Source: Pedobacter yulinensis (GTDB lineage: Bacteria > Bacteroidota > Bacteroidia > Sphingobacteriales > Sphingobacteriaceae). From it: a stretch of DNA of 64,000 bases. Below the pieces are notes generated by a model. It saw nothing but the letters and a program-made list of their open reading frames with translations. It was not told where the DNA came from and did not search any database. Positions 34,311-43,627 of the stretch are shown in pieces. Numbering within the stretch: position 1 is the first letter of the stretch; each line of letters opens with the position of its first letter. The DNA lies in the NCBI RefSeq assembly GCF_003029735.1, contig NZ_KZ686269.1:248001-312000 (forward strand), given 5' to 3'. Both the position numbers and the translations under genes were made by a program.

Positions 34311-34658
34311 TTATGCCTCGATAACGAAGGCCTGCAGTTCTGCCATCTTGCCGTCCCGAAACCGCCAGACATCGCAATAGGTGTAATCGGTCATTGTCCC
34401 TTCCTGGTTTCTCAGGCTGATTTGTCCGATGGCTGTAACAAAGTCGCCTTCAGCTATCAGGTTCCGGACCATAAACCGGGGGGGCTCCACATATACAGCA
34501 GCCATGTATTGCCGAACGGCTTCTTTTCCGTGCAGGGTCTGATCGCCGACAAATGTCCACAGGGTATCATCGGTGCAGCAGGAGAGAAAGTCCTCATACT
34601 CGCCTGCAGTTATAGCTGCATTCGCTTTTTCCAGTATTTCTTTGTTGTTCAGATTCAT
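34311..34658 (-). CDS. SnoaL/NTF2-like domain protein
   Basis: A 115-residue cytosolic protein with the cone-shaped NTF2-like fold: NLNNKEILEKANAAITAGEY, CCTDDTLWTFVGDQTLHGKE, MAAVYVEPPRFMVRNLIAEG, and the closing YCDVWRFRDGKMAELQAFV. Such proteins may be isomerases or ligand-binding proteins, and no specific role is suggested by neighbours. The frame is open to 34790, but the ATG at 34658 matches the family N-terminus. Confidence 0.85.
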   Translation of the reverse strand: MNLNNKEILEKANAAITAGEYEDFLSCCTDDTLWTFVGDQTLHGKEAVRQYMAAVYVEPPRFMVRNLIAEGDFVTAIGQISLRNQEGTMTDYTYCDVWRFRDGKMAELQAFVIEA

Positions 34659-35049
34659 GGTTTTTTTAATTTGATGCGCCGGAGCGCAACCGCTTCGTAC
34701 AACAATCAGAAGCTTAAAGTGTTTTCCGCTGCCAAGGGGGTTTTCTTCTGGGGCTCCTTCACAATGAAAGCCCGGCGGCGACCCTTCCAACGGATCATGT
34801 GCCGGCTCGCGTCAATCGTTTTGTCCTTTAAGCCTTGTGGGCGGTCCGGCTTCAGTTGTCTTTTGCGTCTGCCGCCAGCTCTACGACTCCGCTTTCGATC
34901 AGCCACCTCAATATCGGCATACCTTTCATTCTGATCAGCGCGGTTTTTGCCAAGCGGTCATACGAACGCAGATAAGCCCGGTAAATAAAGTCGCAGGTGC
35001 GGAAACGGCCGCTAATTGAACGCTCTGGCCTGCAGTTTACATGTGCCGT
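34659..35049. other. Intergenic stretch before the fasciclin remnant
   Basis: A small stem TGCGC / GCGCA lies near 34675. A leftward 112-codon frame (34852-35190) has a plausible-looking end (AYLRSYDRLAKTALIRMKG) but no recognised family and overlaps the fasciclin remnant antisense. No gene is supported. Confidence 0.4.
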
Positions 35050-35300
35050 TCTCGCGGTGTTTTTATCGCCCGGGCAGTTCCCGGCCGCATCGTTTCCGGC
35101 GACCTGACCGAGGCTATTGCGAATGGTACGACCCTGACAGGAGGCGCTGGTGGCAGAGCAAAAGTAAAAGGAAACAAAACGCCTCGGCATCTGTTATTTT
35201 GCAGGCTAATGTTGTGACAGCCAATGGGATGATTTACGGAGTTGACCGGGTGCTGTTGCCGCAAGCCGGGATCTTATTTTTACTGTTAACTTCAGCGTAA
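35050..35300 (+). pseudogene. Fasciclin (FAS1) domain remnant, frameshifted
   Basis: In one frame, bases 35077-35184 read VPGRIVSGDLTEAIANGTTL followed by TGGAGGRAKVKGNKTP. A -1 shift at about 35182-35184 then gives SASVILQANVVTANGMIYGV and DRVLLPQ, ending at TAA 35298-35300. The order (GRIVSGDL, then ANVVTANGMIYGVDRVLLP) is the C-terminal half of a FAS1 cell-adhesion domain. The N-terminal half and a start codon are missing: the first frame has a stop at 35017-35019. It is interpreted as the decayed tail of a fasciclin-domain surface protein. Confidence 0.65.
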
Positions 35301-35395
35301 TGCCTGTCAGAGCCTGTATTTACTTTATTACTTAATTTCGCCGGGCAAGCGGCCTGAACCCTTAACTTCGCGGCTCATTCTAACTACCATTTGCA

Positions 35396-37831
35396 TTGAA
35401 AATAAACTACTTCATTTTTCTCCTTTTCTTTTTATTCAGGATGCCGGTCTTTGCACAGCAGAACGGCCTGATTACAGGATCCCTCCAGGATGTCAATACC
35501 GGTAAACCGCTGTCAGGCGCTACCATTTCGGCGGGCGACTCAGTGGCCACAACTACCACCGACACCGCCGGCCGTTTCCGGCTCACCATTCCTGTGGGTA
35601 CCTACATTATCTCTGCCAGCAGTGTCGGTTACGTGACGCAGCTGAAATACAACATCGTAGTCGGCAGCGGGAGCCCGCAACTGGTCAATTTTTACCTCCA
35701 GCCGCAGGCCAACACCCTCAAGGATGTGAACATTAGCTTCAAGCGCGGCAAATCTGCGGTGGCAACCGATCTGGTCACCCCGCTTTCCGTCCAGCAACTT
35801 ACCACAGAAGAAATCAGAAGCAGTCCCGGCGGCAATTTTGATGTCTCAAAAGTGGTACAAACCCTTCCCGGTGTGGGCGTTAGCAATGGCGTTGGCGAAC
35901 GGAATGATATCATTATTCGCGGTGGCGCGCCGAACGAAAATGTGTACTACCTGGATGGGATCGAGATACCCGTGCTGAACCACTTTCAGACGCAAGGCAG
36001 CTCGGGTGGCGCACAAGGCATTTTGAACGTATCCTTTATCGAAAGCCTGAAATTGACTTCTTCTGCTTTCGATGCACGTTATGACAACCCGCTGGCGTCG
36101 ACCTTCGTGATCAGGCAGCGCGAAGGTAATTCCGAACGGTTTTCAGGCAATGCACGGGTGAGTTTTACCGAGACGGCGCTGACGCTAGAGGGCCCGCTGT
36201 CTAAAAACACTACCTTCCTGGCTTCGGCGCGCAAGTCTTACCTCGGCTTTCTGTTTAAACTGATCGACCTGCCTATCAGGCCGAATTTCGAAGATTTTCA
36301 ATATAAAGTAGTGCACCAGTTCAGCCCGCGCACCAAACTGACTGCCATTGGTCTCGGTGCCATAGACCGGTTCAATTTCGCCGCAACGCGGGAATCTACT
36401 CCCGAAAATACCTATGTGCTTCGGTCTACACCTTACATCAACCAATGGAATTATACGGCGGGCTTTAACCTGAATCACCAGATCGAGAACGGCTACCTGA
36501 ATTTCACGATCAGCCGCAATGCGTTCGACAATAGCCTCGATAAATTTGAAGACCAGGTACAGGACGAAAGCCGGCGCACGCTGCGGGTGCAGTCGCGGGA
36601 AACCGAAAACAAGTTCAGGTTCGATATCAATGAGTTTGTGAACGGCTGGCGCCTTGCCGCAGGCGTCAGTGCGCAGCTTGTCGGCTATACCGGCGACCTG
36701 TTCAATGTCGTTTCTGCCGGTACAACAGGTGGGTCCGGTAGTCAGGCGCAGCCGCGGCGCGAAATCAGGTTCAGCAACGCCATTGATTTCTGGAAATATG
36801 GTGCATTTGCACAGGCCTCCAAAAACCTGTTCAATGAAAAACTACTGGTTTCGGGCGGGTTGAGGACTGATCTGAACACGTTTACCGCTACGGGCAACAA
36901 CCCGCTTAAAACGTTATCGCCCAGGCTTTCCCTGTCATACCACCTAAATGAGAAATGGGATATCAATGCATCTGCAGGCACTTATTTTAAAATTCCGCCT
37001 TATACCATTCTCGGTTATCTCGACAACAGCGGTGTGGCTGTGAACAGAAGTTCAAAGTATATCCAGTCAACACATTACGTGCTGGGCACGCAGTTTCTGC
37101 CCAGGAATGACCTGAGGTTTACCGTCGAAACTTTTTACAAGCGATACCGGAATTACCCGGTCTCGGTAAACAATGGCATTTCGCTGGCCAACCAGGGCGC
37201 TGAATATGCATCGGTGGGGAGCGAAGCCGTGCTGAGTTCCGGCGACGGGGAAACATATGGTGCAGAGTTTTTTGTGCAGCAAAAACTGGTGAACAAGCTG
37301 TTTTATGTAGCCAGTTATACCTATGTGATCAGCAAATTTTCCGGACTTGATGGCAACCTGGTCTCTTCATCCTGGGATAACCGCCACCTGTTGTCGGTCA
37401 CGCTCGGTTACAAACTTAAACGCAACTGGGACCTGGGTTTGAAATACCGCTATTCGGGCGGATCGCCGTACACCCCGTTTGATCTTCAGCGCTCGCAAGC
37501 CAGTTATTATGCCCTGGGTACAGGCGTTGCCGATTACAGCCGGCTAAACACCGAGCGGCTTCCCGCTTTCAGCCAGATTGATTTCCGGGTAGACAAACGG
37601 TTTAATTTCAGAAAAACTGCGCTAAATATATACCTGGATATTCAGAACATCGCCAAGGGTCAAAATGAGAATTTTCCCAAGTATACCTTCAGGCGAACTG
37701 AAGATAACAGTGCGTTTTTAACGACTGATGGTACAGCATTGCGGGCCGACGGGTCGAACGCGATCCCGACCATCCTGAACACGACATCGGGTAACCTGAT
37801 TCCATCATTTGGGTTCATATTTGAGTTTTAA
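35396..37831 (+). CDS. TonB-dependent receptor with carboxypeptidase-regulatory-like domain
   Basis: 811 residues, outer membrane. TTG start at 35396 gives signal peptide MKINYFIFLLFFLFRMPVFA; no upstream ATG is in frame. A regulatory-like domain (GSLQDVNTGKPLSGATISAG, about 28-105) is followed by a plug (FDVSKVVQTLPGVGVSNGVG, IIIRGGAPNENVYYLDGIEI) and a beta-barrel closing with PSFGFIFEF. It lacks SusC features and has no SusD partner, so it belongs to the iron-complex or general TonB receptor group. The ligand is unknown. TAATTTCG and TAACTTCG near-matches to the -7 box occur within 70 bases upstream. Confidence 0.88.
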   Translation: MKINYFIFLLFFLFRMPVFAQQNGLITGSLQDVNTGKPLSGATISAGDSVATTTTDTAGRFRLTIPVGTYIISASSVGYVTQLKYNIVVGSGSPQLVNFYLQPQANTLKDVNISFKRGKSAVATDLVTPLSVQQLTTEEIRSSPGGNFDVSKVVQTLPGVGVSNGVGERNDIIIRGGAPNENVYYLDGIEIPVLNHFQTQGSSGGAQGILNVSFIESLKLTSSAFDARYDNPLASTFVIRQREGNSERFSGNARVSFTETALTLEGPLSKNTTFLASARKSYLGFLFKLIDLPIRPNFEDFQYKVVHQFSPRTKLTAIGLGAIDRFNFAATRESTPENTYVLRSTPYINQWNYTAGFNLNHQIENGYLNFTISRNAFDNSLDKFEDQVQDESRRTLRVQSRETENKFRFDINEFVNGWRLAAGVSAQLVGYTGDLFNVVSAGTTGGSGSQAQPRREIRFSNAIDFWKYGAFAQASKNLFNEKLLVSGGLRTDLNTFTATGNNPLKTLSPRLSLSYHLNEKWDINASAGTYFKIPPYTILGYLDNSGVAVNRSSKYIQSTHYVLGTQFLPRNDLRFTVETFYKRYRNYPVSVNNGISLANQGAEYASVGSEAVLSSGDGETYGAEFFVQQKLVNKLFYVASYTYVISKFSGLDGNLVSSSWDNRHLLSVTLGYKLKRNWDLGLKYRYSGGSPYTPFDLQRSQASYYALGTGVADYSRLNTERLPAFSQIDFRVDKRFNFRKTALNIYLDIQNIAKGQNENFPKYTFRRTEDNSAFLTTDGTALRADGSNAIPTILNTTSGNLIPSFGFIFEF

Positions 37832-37889
37832 AAAAGGATGGCAGCCGGCAGGGATCGCTGCTATGCCCTATAAATGAGGAGGACTAAGC

Positions 37890-38669
37890 ATGAAAAAAGT
37901 ACTTGCAATAGGCAACACAGCAGCATTGATCATCACGATCGCAATCAATTACCTTTCCAATACCGGATTGCTGAACGGCAATACCATGGGAAGCGTATCT
38001 GCCCGATACGATAATTATTTTACACCTGCCGGGTACGCTTTTTCGATCTGGGGTTTGATCTATCTGTCGCTCGCCGGCTTTATTGTGTTTAATTGGACGA
38101 GCAAAACAGATCCAGACCGGGCGGTTGTTTCAAGAATAGGCTGGTGGTTCGTGATTTCATGCGCAGCCAATTCCATGTGGATATTTGCCTGGCTTTACGA
38201 CTATACGGCGCTGTCTGTGCTGATCATGATTATCCTTTTTATTTCGCTGTTTAAAATTGTGCGGAATGCTGGCATAGGAAATGCAGCCGAGCCGTTCAGG
38301 CGCCGTTTGCTGGTCCACTGGCCGTTCTCAATTTATTTTGGCTGGATATCGGTGGCCATGATCGCAAATATTGCTGCTTACCTGACCAAAGAAGGCTGGG
38401 ATGGCTGGGGTATTCCGGCGGCGACCTGGGCAATTGTGATGGTCTGCGTGGCGGGTCTGGTTAACATCCTGGTTGTTCGCACGCGCAGGCTGCTGGCCTA
38501 TGGGCTGGTGGGCATCTGGGCGGTCATTGCCATTGCCGTAGCAAATGCGGGTCGGAGCGAGGCCAGGCAGGTGGTATACGCCTGTTACGGAACTGCTTTG
38601 ATCATTGCAATTTTCGTCGTCCTTACTGCATTAAAGGGTGGGCAGCTGGAACGCCGGCAGGGCTCCTGA
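37890..38669 (+). CDS. TspO/MBR-like tryptophan-rich membrane protein
   Basis: 259 residues with about seven or eight hydrophobic helices and many tryptophans. The segment YDNYFTPAGYAFSIWGLIYL is the family hallmark, followed by RIGWWFVISCAANSMWIFAW and HWPFSIYFGWISVAMIANIA. Bacterial proteins of this type are annotated as tryptophan-rich sensory proteins; the ligand may be a tetrapyrrole or a lipid. It starts 58 bases after the TonB receptor, after an AGGAGG-like stretch, and may be co-transcribed with it. Confidence 0.8.
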   Translation: MKKVLAIGNTAALIITIAINYLSNTGLLNGNTMGSVSARYDNYFTPAGYAFSIWGLIYLSLAGFIVFNWTSKTDPDRAVVSRIGWWFVISCAANSMWIFAWLYDYTALSVLIMIILFISLFKIVRNAGIGNAAEPFRRRLLVHWPFSIYFGWISVAMIANIAAYLTKEGWDGWGIPAATWAIVMVCVAGLVNILVVRTRRLLAYGLVGIWAVIAIAVANAGRSEARQVVYACYGTALIIAIFVVLTALKGGQLERRQGS

Positions 38670-38751
38670 GCCATTTTACTTATCTGGCCATTGCAAACTG
38701 CATACCCATTAAAGCAAAATTTACCAGCAGTTGCAAGACACCACGTGCCTG

Positions 38752-41526
38752 CTAGCGCGCCGGCATGCTGAACCGATACGATCCTGAGCCAAGCGCAAGC
38801 ACCGTTTCGTTCGCCGAGCTGCCCCTGATGCTGATTTCCTTATGTGTGTTTAAAGCGGTTCCGCTTTCCGTGACGCCATCCGGACTACCCGCCGGCAAAT
38901 AAACCAGGGCCGTTGTATTGGCGGGTATGGTAACCCTTATCTCGTACCGGTCGTTGCTGTGCTTCCAGTGTGAAAAAATTTTTCCGCCGGCCGACTGGTA
39001 GCTGGCCTCGACCCACGAAAGTTCCGATATAAACGTGGGTTTGATCACGATGCGGCCGAATGCCTGTGCACCCGGAGCAGGTTGGATGCCGGCCAGTGAA
39101 TGGTAGAACCAGTGTCCGATCGGGCCTGCTAAAGAAGGCATCTGTACAAGCCCGCCGTTCCAGGCCTCTTTCAGTACTGAATTACCTTTATTGAAAACCA
39201 TGTCAAACCAGCCGGGGTAGTCCTCTTTGGTCGCCATTGCATAAGCCTCTTTTCCCATGCCCAGGTCTGATAACGTGGTGAGCAGAACGGGCGTCGCGAC
39301 GAAACCGGTCGATAGGTGCCCGTTCTGTTTGGCAATGTATTCGCGCAGGCGCTCCAGGGCCAGCCCCCGTTTGTCATCGGGCACGAGTCCGTAGCGCAGG
39401 GACATGAGCTGACCTGCCTGGCTTCCCAGTGCGTAACGGCCGGTCGCCGCGTCCAGGAACCGTCGGTTATATGCTGTTTTGATGTCTTTGGCCAGATCCG
39501 TGAAATAGCTTACGTCATCAGGCTTCTCCAGCAGCCGTGCAAATTCAGCCATTTTGCATGCGTAAAAGTAATAGGCAACGGTCGATGTCAAGGGCACAGG
39601 CGTGGTCGTAGGCCGGCCATCGGGTGCGGCAGCAGGTTCCATCCACTCGCCAAGGCCCCATTCAACGACATGGTCTTTCGAGATCGATTGCAGGTAGGCC
39701 ATCCACCGCTTCATAGGCGCATAACTTTCCCTGATAATATCTTCGTCGCCGTAATAGTGGTGCAGCATGGCAACATTATACAAGATCATACCACCCCACC
39801 ACGGACCGTTGATCGAGGGCCCGGCAAACCTGCCGGGTGCAACCGGCGGTACATAACCGTTGTCGAACGCAATGTCGTTGAAGTCACGTTGCCATTTGCG
39901 GTACATGGAGGCCACGTCATAGTTGTATGCGTTTACATCGAAGCCGTTTTGGGTATCCTGCAGCCAGCCGGCTTTTTCGCGGGTTGGATCGTTCGGGATA
40001 TGCAGTACGAAGTTATCAATGGTGTTCAGCAACGTTTGCTGCAGCCGGTTCAGCTTATCGTTGGAGCAGGCAAATGTGCCCGTTTTCTTCAGTTCTGTAG
40101 CCACGAGCACGCCCTGCACATCTGAGCACTCAGGACTATAGTCCAGACCCTCAACTTCGATCAGCCTGAAACCATTGTAGCTGAAACGCGGTTCGTACCA
40201 TTCCTCCCGGCCACCCTTTAAGATATAGTAGTGTGTCTGGTAGCGACCGAGGGTATGCCCGCCCGAGCCTAAATAGTGTATTTTGACCTGTTGTCCCCGC
40301 TTGCCATGGACCCTGAGCCTGACCCAGCCACTGAGGTCTTGCCCGAGGTCGAACCGGAATCCCTGCCCTTGCCGGCTAACGCTCACTGCGGGAACAGTCC
40401 GGATTTTCGTCACCGGATAAAGTTGCTGCGAGACCAATTTTCCGGAAGGCGCGCTGGCAGCCAGGCATTTTTCCCAGTTCGTGGCTGCATAGCCGGGGGT
40501 GCTCCATCCCGGCATTTCGCTGCGGGCGTCATAACTTTCACCGCTGAGTATGTCATTGTAATAGATCGGGCCGCGGGTGGTGTACTGCCAGCTTTTGTCA
40601 GTCCCGACCAATTTGACAGAGCCGTCAGCGTATTCGATGCGCAGCTGCATCATGAGCTTGGGAGGATCGATGTAGTCTGCCGTGTAAAAGCGCAGGGCAT
40701 GCGGTACCAGCCCATTGTACCAGCCGTTGCCCAGGATTACGCCGAGGGCATTACGACCCGTCTTAATGTAAGCGGTTACGTTATACGTATTGTAAAATAC
40801 CGTTTTTTGGTAGTCGGTGTGGGCCGGATTCAGGTATTCCTTGCCAACCCGCCTGCCGTTCAGGTAGAGTTCGTGCAGACCCAGACCACAAACGTAAGCC
40901 GTCGCTCTCCTGATCTTTTTTGAAGTGGTAAAAACCCTGCGCATGTGGACAGCCTGCGCCGTATCGAGCACCCGCACATGCTTGCGTATCGAATCGGCCC
41001 GCCGCCATATGGATGTCTCGGGTTCCATATCGAAGTCGGGCAGGCTTCGGAGCGCGACCTGATAGGCTTTTAGTTCCAGGTTCGAGGCAACCCATTGCGC
41101 CTTCCAGTGTGCCGGTTCAAGCACGCCCATTTTCCAGTAGGCCGGTGCACTCCACGACGATATTTTCCCTGCGGCATCCCACACACGCACGCGCCACCAG
41201 CAGTTCATGAAAGAACGGAGCGGGCTGCCGGCATATTTCACGTGGAGGTTTCTCGTTGACTGGACTTTGCCGCTGTTCCAGATAACGGCCTTGCTGCTGA
41301 GGAGGCCGGCCGAATCGGTGGCAACCATGATTTGATAGGCCCGTTGGTGCCAGTTTCGGGCGGCCGCCTGTATGTTCCAGCTCAGGCGGGGTTGCCGCTC
41401 ATCGAGGCCGATGGGGCTGCTGCGGTAATTACAGGTCAGGTTAACCGGAACCGCGTGTAGGGGCGGCACCTGTGCAAACCCGTTGCAGAAAACGGTCAGC
41501 AGCGCAAAAAGGAGTATGGTCTTCAT
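38752..41526 (-). CDS. GH78 alpha-L-rhamnosidase (PUL B)
   Basis: A 924-residue exported enzyme releasing terminal alpha-L-rhamnose. Signal peptide MKTILLFALLTVFCNGFAQ. The N-terminal fibronectin-like domain (PRLSWNIQAAARNWHQRAYQ), Bac_rhamnosid N-domain (RRATAYVCGLGLHELYLNGR, LGVILGNGWYNG) and catalytic (alpha/alpha)6 barrel with the DPTREKAGWLQDTQ signature near residue 500 are in family order. A C-terminal beta-sandwich (FGRIVIKPTF, SHWKHSNDRYEIRVTIPANT) follows. It is the last gene of the PUL B operon, 188 bases after the six-hairpin gene. It suggests a rhamnose-containing glycan such as rhamnogalacturonan or a plant glycoside. Confidence 0.93.
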   Translation of the reverse strand: MKTILLFALLTVFCNGFAQVPPLHAVPVNLTCNYRSSPIGLDERQPRLSWNIQAAARNWHQRAYQIMVATDSAGLLSSKAVIWNSGKVQSTRNLHVKYAGSPLRSFMNCWWRVRVWDAAGKISSWSAPAYWKMGVLEPAHWKAQWVASNLELKAYQVALRSLPDFDMEPETSIWRRADSIRKHVRVLDTAQAVHMRRVFTTSKKIRRATAYVCGLGLHELYLNGRRVGKEYLNPAHTDYQKTVFYNTYNVTAYIKTGRNALGVILGNGWYNGLVPHALRFYTADYIDPPKLMMQLRIEYADGSVKLVGTDKSWQYTTRGPIYYNDILSGESYDARSEMPGWSTPGYAATNWEKCLAASAPSGKLVSQQLYPVTKIRTVPAVSVSRQGQGFRFDLGQDLSGWVRLRVHGKRGQQVKIHYLGSGGHTLGRYQTHYYILKGGREEWYEPRFSYNGFRLIEVEGLDYSPECSDVQGVLVATELKKTGTFACSNDKLNRLQQTLLNTIDNFVLHIPNDPTREKAGWLQDTQNGFDVNAYNYDVASMYRKWQRDFNDIAFDNGYVPPVAPGRFAGPSINGPWWGGMILYNVAMLHHYYGDEDIIRESYAPMKRWMAYLQSISKDHVVEWGLGEWMEPAAAPDGRPTTTPVPLTSTVAYYFYACKMAEFARLLEKPDDVSYFTDLAKDIKTAYNRRFLDAATGRYALGSQAGQLMSLRYGLVPDDKRGLALERLREYIAKQNGHLSTGFVATPVLLTTLSDLGMGKEAYAMATKEDYPGWFDMVFNKGNSVLKEAWNGGLVQMPSLAGPIGHWFYHSLAGIQPAPGAQAFGRIVIKPTFISELSWVEASYQSAGGKIFSHWKHSNDRYEIRVTIPANTTALVYLPAGSPDGVTESGTALNTHKEISIRGSSANETVLALGSGSYRFSMPAR

Positions 41527-41714
41527 CTGCGTTTCAATGGTTTAAGGTTGGGTAGGTGTCAGGTCATCGAGAAACCAGACAAACATGTTAAAAATTACGT
41601 ATATATTCGATATCGAGCGTGATGCCATGCCTTCGCCGATAGTCCCTCCACCCCGGGTGGCGGCCGGCAGCCAGGTCGGGAGGCCCGAGCGTCAGCCGCA
41701 GCCTCTTAAGTCGC

Positions 41715-43586
41715 CTAGTCCAGGTTTTTGCCGCCGTAAAAATCCACAGCAGCGTACAAGGTGAGGTAATTATCTACGAGGAAGCCTTCATAGCCCCAGC
41801 ATTCACCGTTCCAGGTTTTCCAGTCTCTGGACATTTTTGAACCGGCGCACTGTCCCTGAAATTCCCGATTTGAAAAAGCATCCATCATTTGCAGCAGCAT
41901 GTCTTCCGCTTCCTTTTTTTTGCCCGTTTTCATCAGGGCCTTCAGGGTATAGAAAGCAAAACAGCCTGATGCACCACCGTTCTCATAGATCTGGAAACCG
42001 TCAGATCCGTCTTCCTTTTCACCGTAGCCCCAGCGCTTATCGGGATGCGTGTAATCTTCGCTTCTGACGGCAATGAGGTTTCCCGGTAAACCAAGTTTAA
42101 AGTTTGTGTAACCAACCTGTGCCATCTTCGCGAGCAGCGCGTTCATGACGCCGCGGCTCTGCTTATTTGATAACAACCCGTAAGTTACGGCAATGCTGTT
42201 TACGAAAGTGAAAGCATAGTCGTGCAATTTGCCGTCTTCGCTGCGCCAGCCCGCGAGCAAGCCGGTGCCTTGATTAAAAAAGGCTTTATAATATGCGCCC
42301 TTTAGTTTCTGAGCCAGTTTCCTGTAGCGTTCTGCGCCTGGCCGGTCATCGAGCTGATGCGATACGGCCGATAGCAGGTAAAGCGCCCGGTACGCCAGGG
42401 CGTTGGAGTAGGCATCGTCATGCCCGAATCCGATGGCGTCCCACCAATTGGCGGGGCGCCTGAACTCGCCGCGCCAACTGCCTGCGTTGCCAGAGTAGCC
42501 GTATTCAATCAGGCCGTCGCCATTTTTGTCCAGCTGCATCATCGCGTCTGCCCAGGCGTTTATGGCTTTATAATTCTTAAGCCCCCAGTTGCGGTCATTG
42601 GTGTGGCTGATGTAATGACAGGCGGCGATGATCAGTGAGGGATAGCTGTCAAGCGAGTGGTACTTGCTGATCCAGCCCGGATGACCGCTAAAACCGTAGC
42701 CGGAATAGCCGTCCAGATAACGGTTCAGGGTGTCGCGAACCAGGTTCATGGCCGGGAAGCCCTCGAACAGGTCCGGGCAGCGCCGGGCGGCCTCTGCATA
42801 AAGGTATACGGTGAACACGCAATTGTCACTGCCTGAGTTGTTGGCCAGGATGTTCCGGCGGGGATTGAGCTGGAAGATGTTTAGCAGATCACGCTTAACG
42901 CCCTTGAGCCGCGGCTCCGCGTTCAGTTGGCCGATAGCCGGGTAAATGGCAACAGATTCAAACTTGTATACACGTGTCTGGTCGTCGTTGGCTGGTGGGA
43001 GCGTAACCGAAACATATGGGTTCGCGGCAGCCCTTCCGGCGTCGTTGAGCGCATCGTAACCGATCTTTACACCCGGTGTGGCGCAACTGATCTTCAGCGA
43101 GCCCATTCCGGGAAAGTGAAGGATACAGGGCAGGGCCATCTGCCCCTGACTATCGAGTGAACCCAATACGGTGCAATGGTTGGCCTTCTGGGCCATCACA
43201 ATGCTGAAGGAGACCTGGTGATCTTGCCCTGCAGAACGATTGCTGGTAATCCATATGGTTTTTGTGTGACAGGAGATGCTCCACTGCGGCTGCGGCTGGT
43301 TGCCTCCCAGGTAGCTGATCTGGTTCCCGCCGACCTTTGTCTGAAATGCAGGTTCTTTCACTTCAGGCAGCCGCAGCAGGCTGTTTGTCAGAAAATCGCC
43401 TTCGCCCAGGCTGTCTGTGGCCAGGTAGGTTAACCTGGGATAATTTTCGTGCGCCCTCAACTTAAGATAGGCCGACTCAAAGGCGTAACCGGTGTCGGCC
43501 GGGAGGATTTTTAATGCTTTTGAGCCGACCAATGCCATGCCCGCCAGGCTGCTTTGCCTGATAAATTTTCTTCTTCCGGAATTCAT
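41715..43586 (-). CDS. Exported six-hairpin glycosidase-like protein, unassigned family (PUL B)
   Basis: 623 residues. The N-terminus MNSGRRKFIRQSSLAGMALV has a twin-arginine motif (RRKFIRQ), suggesting Tat export. A beta-rich domain of about 220 residues is followed by an (alpha/alpha)6-type region with motifs usual for such hydrolases: MQLDKNGDGLIEYG, WWDAIGFGHDDAYSNALAYR, NGECWGYEGFLVDNYLTLY. I cannot assign a numbered GH family. Acidic residues in the DGLIEYG and GFGHDDA segments are candidate catalytic groups. It lies between susD (41 bases upstream) and GH78, so it probably acts on the same glycan. Confidence 0.7.
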   Translation of the reverse strand: MNSGRRKFIRQSSLAGMALVGSKALKILPADTGYAFESAYLKLRAHENYPRLTYLATDSLGEGDFLTNSLLRLPEVKEPAFQTKVGGNQISYLGGNQPQPQWSISCHTKTIWITSNRSAGQDHQVSFSIVMAQKANHCTVLGSLDSQGQMALPCILHFPGMGSLKISCATPGVKIGYDALNDAGRAAANPYVSVTLPPANDDQTRVYKFESVAIYPAIGQLNAEPRLKGVKRDLLNIFQLNPRRNILANNSGSDNCVFTVYLYAEAARRCPDLFEGFPAMNLVRDTLNRYLDGYSGYGFSGHPGWISKYHSLDSYPSLIIAACHYISHTNDRNWGLKNYKAINAWADAMMQLDKNGDGLIEYGYSGNAGSWRGEFRRPANWWDAIGFGHDDAYSNALAYRALYLLSAVSHQLDDRPGAERYRKLAQKLKGAYYKAFFNQGTGLLAGWRSEDGKLHDYAFTFVNSIAVTYGLLSNKQSRGVMNALLAKMAQVGYTNFKLGLPGNLIAVRSEDYTHPDKRWGYGEKEDGSDGFQIYENGGASGCFAFYTLKALMKTGKKKEAEDMLLQMMDAFSNREFQGQCAGSKMSRDWKTWNGECWGYEGFLVDNYLTLYAAVDFYGGKNLD

Positions 43587-43627
43587 GTTTCTTTCTTTAT
43601 GGGCGTAATGCCCTTGTGACTGCCTGA

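Noticed and set aside
34852-35190. 112-codon leftward frame with a plausible C-terminus
   Set aside because: It overlaps the fasciclin remnant antisense, has a cysteine- and arginine-rich beginning and no recognisable domain.
39316-40125. Long open frame (269 codons) antisense to the GH78 gene
   Set aside because: It lies wholly inside a well-supported rhamnosidase gene, has no family features and is typical of GC-rich shadow frames. The same reasoning excludes 9958-10674, 15715-16308, 21691-22506 and similar frames.
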